A stretch of 64,000 nt of DNA from Candidatus Limiplasma pullicola (GCA_018710985.1 DVIV01000030.1:1-64000), one strand, 5' to 3'; positions 25,206 through 33,817 are shown, counted from the first letter of the stretch. Program-made: numbers and translations. Notes: generated from the sequence alone by a model not told the origin.

Positions 25206-26330
25206 ATGAAGATATCCAAGCAGGACGCGCTTACCTGGTTTCGCTTTTTTGCCGAGCTGCCGGAGGACGAGGACCTTCTGCCCCGCCAGCAGGAGATCGC
25301 CTGGGCGGTGTTTTCACAGATCGAGGAGGCGGTGGATGAGCGCTTCCGGCAGTTGAAAGCGCAGATCCCGGGACTCAAGACGATCGGCGGCCGTACCTTC
25401 TTTGTCGGCGACGAGCGGCGGTTTTCCGCCGGATGCCGCTCCTGCCTCACGGGCACGGGGCTGAGCGCCGTGCGCAAGACCAACAAGTGCAACCTGCAAT
25501 GCAAATTCTGCTACGACTATGGCGTGATGGACCAGCTCCCGCCCGTGGGCGAGGGCATGTGGGAAATCGGCGGGACGAAGTTCCGGGCGGAGGATATCGA
25601 CCTGCTTCTCTCCATCCAGCAAAAGCCCACCGGTATTTCGTACGTGTATCTGGAGCCGTTCATGGAGATTGAGGAATACGGCCCCATCATCCGCCGCTTC
25701 CATGAGGCGGGCGTGCATCAGCACATGTACACCAACGGTACGCTGGCCAACGAGCACAACCTTTCCGAGCTGGGCCGCGCCGGTCTGAACGAGCTGCGCT
25801 TCAACCTGGGCGCGTCCGGCTGCGCGGACGGCGTGATCGAGGCCATGCGCATCGCCAAGCGGTATATCCCCTTCGTGGGCGTGGAAACCCCCATGACCCC
25901 GGAACTCTACGAAACCTTCCTGCGCAAGAAGGACGCCATTCTCTCCACGGGCATCGACTTCATCAACCTGGCGGAGCTGCACCTCAACCCCAACAACATC
26001 GGCAACTACTGGGGCGAGAACCTCTACCTGTGCCGCCGGGGCTACGTATCGCCCGTGTGGAGCCGGGAGCTTACGCTCAAGCTGATGAAGCAGGCGGATG
26101 AGGAGGGCTGGGCTCCGGTGGTGCATGACTGCTCCAACCATACCAAATTTGCCCGGGATCTCAACCTGCGCGCCAGGGAGGGCGGCTGGTTCGGCGCCAG
26201 CAGCTATGGCTGCGAATTCGACCGCCTGCCCTACGAGGCCTTTTTGCCCATCCTGAGCGACCCGGATTTTGAGTTCCTCAAGGAGGAGCCCCTGCCCGTG
26301 GGGTACCGTCCGGGGGATCTGGTGCTGTAA
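25206..26330 (+). CDS. Radical SAM protein of unknown function
   Basis: 374 residues. The cluster motif KCNLQCKFCYDYG (CX3CX2C) lies near residue 95, later than usual, after an N-terminal domain of about 75 residues. A further pair of cysteines (GCRSCLTGTG) comes shortly before it, and YVYLEPFMEIEEYG and MYTNGTLA fit the barrel that binds S-adenosylmethionine. There is no SPASM-like cysteine cluster at the C terminus. GAAAGGAG precedes the ATG; a TATAAT at 25151-25156 may be its -10. The reaction is not known. Confidence 0.85.
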   Translation: MKISKQDALTWFRFFAELPEDEDLLPRQQEIAWAVFSQIEEAVDERFRQLKAQIPGLKTIGGRTFFVGDERRFSAGCRSCLTGTGLSAVRKTNKCNLQCKFCYDYGVMDQLPPVGEGMWEIGGTKFRAEDIDLLLSIQQKPTGISYVYLEPFMEIEEYGPIIRRFHEAGVHQHMYTNGTLANEHNLSELGRAGLNELRFNLGASGCADGVIEAMRIAKRYIPFVGVETPMTPELYETFLRKKDAILSTGIDFINLAELHLNPNNIGNYWGENLYLCRRGYVSPVWSRELTLKLMKQADEEGWAPVVHDCSNHTKFARDLNLRAREGGWFGASSYGCEFDRLPYEAFLPILSDPDFEFLKEEPLPVGYRPGDLVL

Positions 26331-26342
26331 CCGGTCTGCGAA

Positions 26343-26386
26343 ACAGGAGGCGCGCGCCGCAATCGCGGCGCGCGCCTCCTGTTTTG
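26343..26386. terminator. Bidirectional terminator between the radical SAM gene and spo0A
   Basis: A perfect 18-base-pair stem (26343-26360 with 26365-26382, loop AATC) with T residues on both sides. It separates two convergent genes. Confidence 0.85.
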
Positions 26387-26400
26387 CGTGCACAGAAACC

Positions 26401-27168
26401 TCATGCGCTTCTTTCCATGCTCATCTTGTCCGCCAGCATGGCGATGAACTCGCCATTGGTGGGCTTGTCCTCCGGCGTGCAGACGCGGCAGCCGAAGGCG
26501 CGGTTGAGCGTGTCCACACGCCCGCGGTTCCAGGCCACCTCGATGGCGTGGCGGATGGCGCGCTCAACCTTGCTGGCCGTGGTGCCGAACTGCCGGGCGA
26601 TGCTGGGATAGAGCTCCTTGGTGATGCGGTTGATACGGTCGGGCTGCTCAATCACCATCTTGACCCCACAGCGCAGGAACTGATAGCCCTTGATATGGGC
26701 CGGGATGCCGATGGTCAGAAACAGGCTCCCCAGCCGTTCGTCCAGGCTTTGCACGTGAGGCCGGGCCGGCACCTGGGCCTGGGGCAGCACGGAGCGCTCC
26801 TCCTGAATGTCCCGGATGTGGCTGAGCAGATGCTCCGGCTCGAACGGCTTGACCATGTAGAACACCGCGCCCAGGTCAATGGCGCGGGTCACGAAGTCAT
26901 CCCGGCTGAGCGCCGACATCACGATGGTTTTGGGCGCGGGATCGATCTGCCGGGGCAGCTCCTCCAGAAGCATATAGCCGTCCATCAGCGGCATCACCAG
27001 GTCGGTAATCATCACGTCAAAATGACCTTCACGCAGGCATTTGAGAGCCTCCACGCCGTTGGCAGCCTCGGCGACCTCCTCCACGCCCTCCTGGGCGCGA
27101 AGATAATCGGCGATGCGCTTGCGCAGCGTTCCATGGTCGTCCACCACGAGAATGCGGATGTTGAGCAC
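26401..27168 (-). CDS. spo0A: Stage 0 sporulation protein A
   Basis: 255 residues. The receiver domain has the acidic pair VVDDHG, the phospho-acceptor Asp56 in MITDLVMPLMDG, the Thr/Ser in VMSALS and the Lys in MVKPFEP. The C-terminal DNA-binding domain has the Spo0A signature GIPAHIKGYQFLRCGVKMV and SKVERAIRHAIEVAWNRG, with the sigA-contact helix that follows. As phosphorylated master regulator it starts endospore formation. The GTG start has AGGAGGGG eight bases before it. A 0A box and a -10 TATAAT lie upstream, consistent with autoregulation. It is convergent with the radical SAM gene. Confidence 0.97.
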   Translation of the reverse strand: MLNIRILVVDDHGTLRKRIADYLRAQEGVEEVAEAANGVEALKCLREGHFDVMITDLVMPLMDGYMLLEELPRQIDPAPKTIVMSALSRDDFVTRAIDLGAVFYMVKPFEPEHLLSHIRDIQEERSVLPQAQVPARPHVQSLDERLGSLFLTIGIPAHIKGYQFLRCGVKMVIEQPDRINRITKELYPSIARQFGTTASKVERAIRHAIEVAWNRGRVDTLNRAFGCRVCTPEDKPTNGEFIAMLADKMSMERSA

Positions 27169-27200
27169 GGTCAGTCCCCTCCTGAGTGTTTGTTTTCCGC

Positions 27201-27206
27201 ATTATA
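27201..27206 (-). promoter_or_regulatory. -10 box of the spo0A promoter
   Basis: TATAAT on the minus strand, about 33 bases before the GTG start. No convincing -35 hexamer lies 16-18 bases upstream, as expected for a promoter that needs an activator. Confidence 0.5.
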
Positions 27207-27262
27207 GCACAGGAACCGCAGCCAGAAGGGGAATTCGTGGAAATTAGAACCAATGCTCTATC

Positions 27263-27270
27263 TTTCGACA
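27263..27270 (-). promoter_or_regulatory. 0A box upstream of spo0A
   Basis: TGTCGAAA on the minus strand contains the exact Spo0A recognition heptamer TGTCGAA. It lies 95 bases before the spo0A start, in the 139-base gap to the next gene, about 56 bases before the -10 box. Confidence 0.6.
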
Positions 27271-27307
27271 TCCCAAACCCATGCAAAAGCCGCAGGAACG
27301 GCGCTTT

Positions 27308-29431
27308 TCAGCAGGCGGCACCGTGGGAGACGGGAGGTTCGCCCGCCGTTTCCTGCTCGTACATGGCCTGCATGGAACCCAGCAGCGCATCCACGATGCG
27401 CAGCTTTTCCTCGGTGGCGTTGTTGTCGGGATCGTACACCACGCCCTGGCCGATGGTCAGGGTGCGGTGCCTGCGGCTGGCGTAGATGGGCACAAACACC
27501 GCCCGCTTGTGGGTTTTGGCATAATACATGGGCGCGATCATCGCAAAGCCGGTATAGAGCTGTCCCACACCCTCACGCGCATACCCGCCCTCGCCGGGCG
27601 CGTGGTTTTCGGCATTTTCGGGAAAGACCAGAATGTTGTCGCCCGCCTGCATGGCGTTGAGCGTTTCGCGGAAGGTGCGCATCAGCTCCCTGGGCTGACC
27701 GCGGTAGACCGGGATGGCCTCCAGGCTGTTGAACACCCACATCAGAAGCGGGGTGATCAGGTTGATCAGGGGCCGCTTCCAGCGTTCCGGCAGCCAGCGC
27801 TGTCGCACCATGGTTCCCTGATAGATGTGCTCCACAATCGCTTCCTTTTCCATCATGCTGCTGATGACCCATGGCCGGAACGTGATGGGCACATACAGGT
27901 TGGCCACCACAGGCCCGTAGATTTCGCCGTGGTTGCAGATGAGCACCATGGTGCCGTCCTCATAGCCGCTGAGGTTCTCCTTGCCGATCACCCGGTGGTA
28001 ATACAGGGGGCGCAGAAGCGTAATGATGATCCTGACCCCGAAGCGGTTCTTATGGCGCTTGACCACCACGCTGTCCAGCTGCTGGCGCAGGGCGGGGTTG
28101 TCCAGGCCCTCGCTGTCCAGGGTGAGCCAGCGCGCCAGCTTCTGAAAATGGCGGTTGTTCATGGGGAAGCGCAGCGTGGTGACGATGGCGGCCAGCAGCA
28201 GGAGCACCGGCGGAATCACCATCAGCGGCCGGAAGGCGGACACCAGCGAGGACAGGTCCAGCCGCGTAAGCGGCACGGAGGGCATGCACAGGAGCGTAAG
28301 CAGAATCAGCGCCAGCATCTGCCCAAGCAAGATGGCGATTTCCGTGCTTGCGGCGCGCAGCTGCGCATAGCCGTGCATGCGGTCCTTCAGGCGGAACTGC
28401 GCCACATCGGTCATGCGGCGCTCCAGCTCCGCCAGCGCCGTGATGCTCACGGCCAGGCCGCTGGTGCACAGCGCCACGGCCAGGGCGCTCATGACCAGAC
28501 CCGGGTCGTGGTCCAGCTGGCGGTAGAGCAGAAACAGGCCGTACAGCCACAGAAACAGCCCCACCAACAGCAGCTGCGTGTCAAAGGGGCGCTTGACCAG
28601 ACGCAGGCACAGAACCGATACCTCGCGCATGATGACCGTGCAGGCAACCGACAAAAGCATGCATACCAGCAGCTCCTGGGTGCTCAGGCCGATAAAGGTA
28701 TACACCATAACGAGCGTAAGCTGTAAGGCGACCAGCACCAGCGTGTGCATGCGCTGAAAGGCGTCAAAGGCATTGACCTCCCGCAGGTCCGCCGCCATTT
28801 GGGCAGCGGTCTGCGGGTCGGTATCATCGGGCAGGTCCTCCAGCGCCAGCAGGTCGCGTTCGCGCCACTGGCTGTAGAGCTCCAGAACGCCGCCGGCCGC
28901 AAAGCCGCCCCAAAGCTGCCAGGCCGTGGCGCTGTCCAGATTGGCCGAGAGAATCCAGGCCATGGCCGCCAGCGGGACAACATGCACCAGCGCCGTGAGG
29001 AGCCAGTAGGCCCGCGCGCCGATGGTGCGCCGCATGCGGCGGCCCATCAGCCGGCGACCGGCGCCGCTGCGCAGGGCGATGGACAATACCGCCGCAAAGG
29101 TGAGCCATACCGGCGTGGACGTCCAAAGCACGGGATAGAGCGCAATCAGCGCCAGGCTGCACAGCAGCGTAATGGCCGTAAGCACGCAAAAAAGGGCGCG
29201 CAGGCGGCGCGTGAGGTACTTGCGGCGGTCGCCCAGAAAGGTATGCGCAAAGGCGCCTGCCATGCGCGCGCTCATAAACATGGCGCCGCCGAACACCGGC
29301 AGCATGCCCAGCGCGCTGGAAAACAGGCTGGTATACATGTATTGGTAGATCGTGCTCAGCGACATCAGCACCAGCATGACGCGGCGGGATGAGGCGACGT
29401 AAATCTTCTCGGGTTCGTTTTTCTTGTGCAT
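27308..29431 (-). CDS. MFS-like membrane domain fused to a PlsC-type acyltransferase
   Basis: 707 residues. The first about 430 residues have some 12 membrane helices resembling a major facilitator. The last about 250 are a glycerophosphate acyltransferase (PlsC) domain: ICNHGEIYGP is block I, IPVYRGQP block II, VFPENAEN block III and VFVPIY block IV. Similar fusions (for example the LplT-Aas type) flip and re-acylate lysophospholipids, which is the most likely role. Odd: in block I the aspartate of the NHX4D catalytic dyad is replaced by glycine, with a glutamate two residues after His. Transcribed towards spo0A, from a divergent region shared with the sipL-like gene. Confidence 0.85.
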   Translation of the reverse strand: MHKKNEPEKIYVASSRRVMLVLMSLSTIYQYMYTSLFSSALGMLPVFGGAMFMSARMAGAFAHTFLGDRRKYLTRRLRALFCVLTAITLLCSLALIALYPVLWTSTPVWLTFAAVLSIALRSGAGRRLMGRRMRRTIGARAYWLLTALVHVVPLAAMAWILSANLDSATAWQLWGGFAAGGVLELYSQWRERDLLALEDLPDDTDPQTAAQMAADLREVNAFDAFQRMHTLVLVALQLTLVMVYTFIGLSTQELLVCMLLSVACTVIMREVSVLCLRLVKRPFDTQLLLVGLFLWLYGLFLLYRQLDHDPGLVMSALAVALCTSGLAVSITALAELERRMTDVAQFRLKDRMHGYAQLRAASTEIAILLGQMLALILLTLLCMPSVPLTRLDLSSLVSAFRPLMVIPPVLLLLAAIVTTLRFPMNNRHFQKLARWLTLDSEGLDNPALRQQLDSVVVKRHKNRFGVRIIITLLRPLYYHRVIGKENLSGYEDGTMVLICNHGEIYGPVVANLYVPITFRPWVISSMMEKEAIVEHIYQGTMVRQRWLPERWKRPLINLITPLLMWVFNSLEAIPVYRGQPRELMRTFRETLNAMQAGDNILVFPENAENHAPGEGGYAREGVGQLYTGFAMIAPMYYAKTHKRAVFVPIYASRRHRTLTIGQGVVYDPDNNATEEKLRIVDALLGSMQAMYEQETAGEPPVSHGAAC

Positions 29432-29551
29432 GGCGTGCTCCCCTTGCGGAATAATCCCCGTAAAACCGTTTGTATTGTAGCACAGTCAAACGCGTGCGGG
29501 CAAGCGCGGACCGTTCAAAACCGCCTTTGCGCGGCCGATGTGTCGCCGGGG

Positions 29552-29580
29552 TCATATCCCTGCGAGAGGAGGCATACCCT
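29552..29580 (+). promoter_or_regulatory. Sigma-E-type (mother-cell) promoter of the sipL-like gene
   Basis: TCATATC (29552-29558), 14 bases, CATACCCT (29573-29580). The sigma-E consensus of Bacillus is about KMATATT-N14/15-CATACANT; only two fixed positions differ. The gene starts 28 bases further on. Confidence 0.72.
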
Positions 29581-29607
29581 ACCTACAAAGCCGCTTTAGG
29601 AGGAGTC

Positions 29608-31188
29608 ATGATGACGGATAGAAGCATGGATTTTATGGAAAAACAGGGCGCCGGAGCCACCAAAGCGCTGGAGGTGCTCCGGGAGGAACTGCCCCTGCAG
29701 CGTTTTGTGGGCGAAAGCCTGAGCCAGGCCGTGGTGGAGGGCGAGGTAGCGCTGCCCGGCGGCCTGCGCGAGGAAACCACCGTGCTTAGCGCCGAAGCCA
29801 TGGCGGTGCTGGACCGCAGCACGGCGGAAGCCGATCGCGTGACTGCCGACGGCAAGGTGGTTTTTCACGTGCTCTATACCCAGGGCGATCCCACGCACGT
29901 GAGCGCGCTGGAGGCCTCGGCCGAATTCAGCCATCCGGTGGAGCTGCCAGGCGCGCAGGCGGGCATGACAGCGCCCGTCAGCCTGATGGTGGAGCATGTG
30001 GAGGCCGGCGCCCAGGGCGGACGGCTGCATCTGATGGCGATTTTGCGCGTGCAGGTGCGCGTCTTTTCGGACGAGCCCATGGAGGTGGTCACGGGCGTGC
30101 GCAGCGTGGACGGCCTGATGCTGCGCACCGAAACGCTCAGTGGCTGCCAGACCGTGGCAAGGGGCGAGCAGGATGTGCTCGTGCGTGACGAATGCGACCT
30201 GGGCGCGGTATTGCAGATCACCGATACGCTGTACGCTACGGCCATCGCCACCGTACAGGACGTGATGGGCGGCGAGGAGCGGGCCACGCTGTCGGGCAAC
30301 ATACTGCTGGAGGTGGTGCACCGCAGCGCCATGCCCTCGCGCCCGCTGGTGGTCACGCGCCATACCATCCCCTTTGAGGAGACGGTTTCCCTCACGGGGG
30401 AGGAGGGCGATTCACTCTGCGCGGGCGCGGTGGTCAAGGACGTGGCCGTGCTTTCACAGGAGGGCGAGGAGGAAGGCAGCCGCACGCTGCGCGCGGAGGT
30501 GCTGCTGGGTCTGAATGCGCAGGCCGCGCGGCAGAGGGACCTGTGCCTGCTGCTGGACGCCTACACCACGCAGGGCGACTGCCTGTCGCTGGAGAAGCAG
30601 GAGGTCCGGCGGGCGCTGGCGCACAGGCAGGTGCACACCGCGGAAAGCGGAAAGCTCACCCTTCTGCTGGATGGGCAGCCGCCGGTGCGCACGCCCCTGC
30701 GTGCGGCGCTTAGGCCCGTGATGACGGACATGACCCGCGCGGGAGGCAAGCTGAACGTGGAGGGCATGATGGAGGTGACCCTCCTGTATATGACCGACGA
30801 CACGGAAACGCCCCAGACCTACCAGGCCGAGGAACCCTTCCGCATGTGCTTCGCGTGCGATGTGAGCCTGCCCGAAAGCCTGGTGCTGACGACCAGCAAC
30901 ATTGACGTCAACGGCATCACCAGCGACCGGGTCGAGGTGAAATACATTTTGCATCTGGACTGCCACGACGTGCAGCTGGCAAGCGAATCGCTGGTGACGC
31001 AGGTGGCGCAGGAACCCGCCGAGGAGGTCGAGCCGGGCATCCTGATGTATTTCAGCCAGCCGGGCGAAAGCCTGTGGGATATCGCCAAGCGCTACCGCGT
31101 CAGCTGCGACAGCCTCAAGCGCATGAATCCCGATTTGGAGGAAAACGGAGGCGCCCAGGCGCAGCGCGTGATTCTGTGGCGGAAGTGA
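29608..31188 (+). CDS. sipL: SipL-like spore morphogenesis protein (DUF3794 repeats plus LysM)
   Basis: 526 residues, no signal peptide. Three DUF3794 domains (roughly 40-165, 185-300 and 325-450; repeated VKVFVHVLY-, VEVKYILHLDC-type strands) are followed by a C-terminal LysM domain (YFSQPGESLWDIAKRYRVSCDSLKRMNPDLEE). This is the layout of SipL of Clostridioides difficile, which binds SpoIVA through its LysM domain in the mother cell and anchors the coat to the forespore. AGGAGG precedes the ATG at 29608 (a second ATG follows at once). The sigma-E-type promoter agrees with this role. Confidence 0.87.
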   Translation: MMTDRSMDFMEKQGAGATKALEVLREELPLQRFVGESLSQAVVEGEVALPGGLREETTVLSAEAMAVLDRSTAEADRVTADGKVVFHVLYTQGDPTHVSALEASAEFSHPVELPGAQAGMTAPVSLMVEHVEAGAQGGRLHLMAILRVQVRVFSDEPMEVVTGVRSVDGLMLRTETLSGCQTVARGEQDVLVRDECDLGAVLQITDTLYATAIATVQDVMGGEERATLSGNILLEVVHRSAMPSRPLVVTRHTIPFEETVSLTGEEGDSLCAGAVVKDVAVLSQEGEEEGSRTLRAEVLLGLNAQAARQRDLCLLLDAYTTQGDCLSLEKQEVRRALAHRQVHTAESGKLTLLLDGQPPVRTPLRAALRPVMTDMTRAGGKLNVEGMMEVTLLYMTDDTETPQTYQAEEPFRMCFACDVSLPESLVLTTSNIDVNGITSDRVEVKYILHLDCHDVQLASESLVTQVAQEPAEEVEPGILMYFSQPGESLWDIAKRYRVSCDSLKRMNPDLEENGGAQAQRVILWRK

Positions 31189-31258
31189 ACGGCGCGCCGC
31201 CACGGGATAAAAGCGCCCTGGACGTAAGGGCGCGCTTCTCTCAAAACGGATAAACGAA

Positions 31259-31310
31259 CCCCCGGCAAAGGGCGGGCGCAGGCGCCGCAGCCGTTCGCCG
31301 GGGGGTGTTT
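31259..31310. terminator. Probable terminator between convergent sipL-like and Fe-S protein genes
   Basis: CCCCCGGC (31259-31266) can pair with GCCGGGGG (about 31296-31303) across an internal GC-rich hairpin; TGTTTATTTCTTT follows on the plus strand. The T tract is interrupted, so efficiency is uncertain. Confidence 0.45.
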
Positions 31311-32127
31311 ATTTCTTTGGGGCAAGCGGGCGGGCGGCCTCGCACGGCACGCCCGTCTGGCACAGGCCGCAGCCGAAGCGGGGCTGGCACTGGGGAAGAA
31401 TGGTGGTTTGATATTGCAGGCAAAGGTGGTGGTTCTTGCCATGCTCCAGCGAGATGGCTCCGCCGGGACAGCGCCTGACGCAGGCGCCGCAGCGGATGCA
31501 CCAGTCATAGGGCGCCTCATACTCGCGTGGGGTGGGGGTGGCCTGCCAGCTGGTGACCAGGCTTCCGAAGCGCCCGGCCATGCCTTGCCGGGTGATGAGT
31601 CCCTTGGAGAGGCCGAAGGTCCCCAGCCCGCACGCATAGGCGGCATGCCGCTCGGACCAGTTGCTGGTAAAGGCGGGGCCGTCCGGCGACTCCGGCTCGG
31701 ACACCGTCCAGAACTCCGGCGAGAGCGAGGGTGCGACGGCTTCAAAGCCCGCGTCCTGGAGCGCCTTTGCAAGATGCAGGCTCAGCGCCTCCACAAAGCG
31801 CTGGCCCTCCACCCGGCCGTAGAGCCAGGCCTGGCTGGGCAGCGACTGGGCGGCGCGGTTGTGGGCGCGTACCGCCGGACTGAAGGGCAGGAAAAAGCTG
31901 ACCACCGTCTGCGCATCCGGCAGCCACCTGCACGGCGGGCGGTAATGCGGCCCGATGACGCCAGGCGCCAGAAACGCCTCGAACAGCGGGTCCCCGGCGC
32001 GGGCGTAGCCCAGAAGGGGCCGGTCAAACAGCGTGAGCGCCTCTCCGCTTTGCTCGATCCGTACATGGTTGAGCGGGGATTGCAGCGTAAAATCGGCAGC
32101 CAGGTTTTCAAGACGTGCGGCATCCAT
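31309..32127 (-). CDS. QueG-related 4Fe-4S protein
   Basis: 272 residues. SERHAAYACGLGTFGLSKGLI and the two ferredoxin motifs (CIRCGACVRRCP near residue 208; CGLCQTGVPC near 256) match the epoxyqueuosine reductase QueG family. It is about 100 residues shorter than QueG, lacking the C-terminal HEAT-like part, so it may be a paralogue with another reductase function and I give no gene symbol. AGGAGG lies before the ATG at 32127. It follows the GNAT gene by 20 bases on the same strand. Confidence 0.75.
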   Translation of the reverse strand: MDAARLENLAADFTLQSPLNHVRIEQSGEALTLFDRPLLGYARAGDPLFEAFLAPGVIGPHYRPPCRWLPDAQTVVSFFLPFSPAVRAHNRAAQSLPSQAWLYGRVEGQRFVEALSLHLAKALQDAGFEAVAPSLSPEFWTVSEPESPDGPAFTSNWSERHAAYACGLGTFGLSKGLITRQGMAGRFGSLVTSWQATPTPREYEAPYDWCIRCGACVRRCPGGAISLEHGKNHHLCLQYQTTILPQCQPRFGCGLCQTGVPCEAARPLAPKK

Positions 32128-32147
32128 ATTCGGGGCCTCCTGCAATG

Positions 32148-32684
32148 CTAGTCCAGCGTGCGTTTATAATACCGGCGCAGGCGTCCGTCATAGGCGGGAC
32201 GGGTGCAGACCAGCGCGTAGCCCGTCTTTTCAAAGTTGTGCCAGGACGCGCTGTTGCCGGGGTCTACCGTGGCATAGATGGCGTGTCCGCCCATGGCGCG
32301 CGCCATCTCCTCAAACAGGTTCAGAAAGCGGGTGTGCATGCCGCGGCCCTGATAGCGGGGCAGCACCAGCACATCGTGAAAATCGTAGGTGTTTTCTTCG
32401 GGCTCTCCCAGCTTGCGGGCGTAGCCGCGGTCGCCGCGTGTGCGCCACGAAGCCATGGCGGCGTAGCCCGCCAGCGTATCCCCGTCAAAATAGCCGAAGG
32501 CCTCCCGGTTTTGCAGCCATTCGACAAATTCCCATTCCTCCGAAGGGAAAAACCACGCGGGGTCGGCCAGCGTGGAGAGCACTTCCTCCTGCATGCGCAT
32601 CATCTGCGCCTTGTCGCCCTCGTGGAGCTGGCGCAGGGCAAAGCCTTTCAGCAAAAACGGGTCGGTGCGGCGGGGCAGGTTCAT
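32148..32684 (-). CDS. GNAT-family N-acetyltransferase
   Basis: 178 residues. VLPRYQGRGMHTRFLNLFEE holds the R/Q-x-x-G-x-G/A acetyl-CoA loop, and GYAAMASW and ATVDPGNSASWHNFEKTGY the other GNAT strands. AAGGAGG precedes the ATG at 32684. The acceptor is unknown. A possible -10 (TACAAT, minus, 32744-32739) follows the upstream terminator, so it probably starts a new transcript with the Fe-S protein gene. Confidence 0.87.
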   Translation of the reverse strand: MNLPRRTDPFLLKGFALRQLHEGDKAQMMRMQEEVLSTLADPAWFFPSEEWEFVEWLQNREAFGYFDGDTLAGYAAMASWRTRGDRGYARKLGEPEENTYDFHDVLVLPRYQGRGMHTRFLNLFEEMARAMGGHAIYATVDPGNSASWHNFEKTGYALVCTRPAYDGRLRRYYKRTLD

Positions 32685-32748
32685 GGCAGGGCCTCCTTGT
32701 GCATCAGTAGCCGCTCGGCGCGCGGCGGAACCGGAATTATTGTAGCAC

Positions 32749-32781
32749 AAAAAAGCGGCGCGGCGCAATGCGCGCCGCGCC
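32749..32781 (-). terminator. Terminator after the secreted repeat protein gene
   Basis: On the minus strand a ten-base-pair GC stem (GGCGCGGCGC at 32757-32766 with GCGCCGCGCC at 32772-32781) is followed by six T residues (32754-32749). A clear intrinsic terminator. Confidence 0.85.
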
Positions 32782-32793
32782 CGAAAGCCATAT

Positions 32794-33813
32794 TCAGTCC
32801 CGAATCACCAGCACCTCCAGGGCGGTTACCTGGGGCGGAATGCTGCGGGTCATAACGCCATTGTAATACACGGTGACGGTATCGCCGTCGCCCCATTCCA
32901 CGGTGGGCAGGGAAGCGGGCTGGGAAGCGGCCGCCTCGTCATCGCCGGCGGGCTCGTCCACGATGGGCTCGGTATCAGCGGGTTCCTCCGCGGCGGGTTC
33001 GTCCGCGACAGGTTCCTCTGCGACGGTGTCCTCCGCGGCGGGTTCGTCCTGCAGGGCGGTTTCATCCTCCGCAGCCGGCGCGTCAGCGTCGGAAGCGGAC
33101 TGGGCGTCCTCCGCGGATTCGGCCTCCACGGCGTCCTCCTGCGCGGTTTCATCCACAGCGGGCGCGTCCTCCACCGAGGCGGACAGCACGCCGGCGAGGG
33201 TCTGCTCGGAAAGCAGCACGCGGTATTCGTTCCCCTCCGCATCGGTCAGGGTAAAGCCCGCGCTGTCCTTGTCGCTGACGGTGCCGGTAAGCTCCGGCAC
33301 CACGATGTGGCTGGCCGTGACCTGGCCGGGATAGCTCATGGCCATCACGCCGTTATAGTAGACGGTGATGGGCATGCCCTGGAACAGATGCGGCATGGAA
33401 CCGTCCACACGGATGATCACATCGCCGAAGATGGGGTCGCCGGTGAGCAGCACGCCGATCGACAGGGACAGGTCCACCGTACCGGTCAGCCGGTAGCAGC
33501 CCACCCGGTCGGCATGCGCCTGCGGCGGAAGGCTGCGCGTGAGGCGGCCGTCGTATTCCACGAATACATACTGCCCCACCTCGATATCCTCCTCGGCCAG
33601 AATGCCGTCCATCACGGTGGTTTCGTCCACGTTGAGCAAAACGCTGCCCAGTTCGGTATCCTCCATCACAAAGCCCTGCTCAAGCACCTCCGTCACCAGG
33701 CCTTCCAGCAGGGTGTCGGGTTCAGTCTCCTCGGCAAAAGCGCCAAGGGGCAGGGCCAGCGCCATCAGCAGCGAGAGCGCCAGGGCAAAAAAGCGGGTCT
33801 TCTTCATCTTCAT
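32794..33813 (-). CDS. Secreted protein with three Y-N-G...P-P-Q repeats and an acidic spacer
   Basis: 339 residues. The signal peptide ends at AFA|EE. Three related segments occur: VFVEYDGRLTRSLPPQAHAD, ITVYYNGVMAMSYPGQVTAS and VTVYYNGVMTRSIPPQVTAL, the last ending the protein. Each resembles the final strand of a small beta-barrel (DUF3221/OB-like). Between the second and third is a 110-residue spacer of Ala, Glu, Asp and Pro with EEPA-type repeats. AAAGGAGG lies five bases before the ATG at 33813. No membrane anchor or sortase motif. Function unknown. Its 5' leader is structured (separate entry). Confidence 0.75.
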   Translation of the reverse strand: MKMKKTRFFALALSLLMALALPLGAFAEETEPDTLLEGLVTEVLEQGFVMEDTELGSVLLNVDETTVMDGILAEEDIEVGQYVFVEYDGRLTRSLPPQAHADRVGCYRLTGTVDLSLSIGVLLTGDPIFGDVIIRVDGSMPHLFQGMPITVYYNGVMAMSYPGQVTASHIVVPELTGTVSDKDSAGFTLTDAEGNEYRVLLSEQTLAGVLSASVEDAPAVDETAQEDAVEAESAEDAQSASDADAPAAEDETALQDEPAAEDTVAEEPVADEPAAEEPADTEPIVDEPAGDDEAAASQPASLPTVEWGDGDTVTVYYNGVMTRSIPPQVTALEVLVIRD

Positions 33814-33817
33814 GCAT

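Noticed and set aside
31309..32127. True epoxyqueuosine reductase QueG
   Set aside because: Cluster motifs agree, but the protein is about 100 residues short and the HEAT-like end is missing; kept as QueG-related only.
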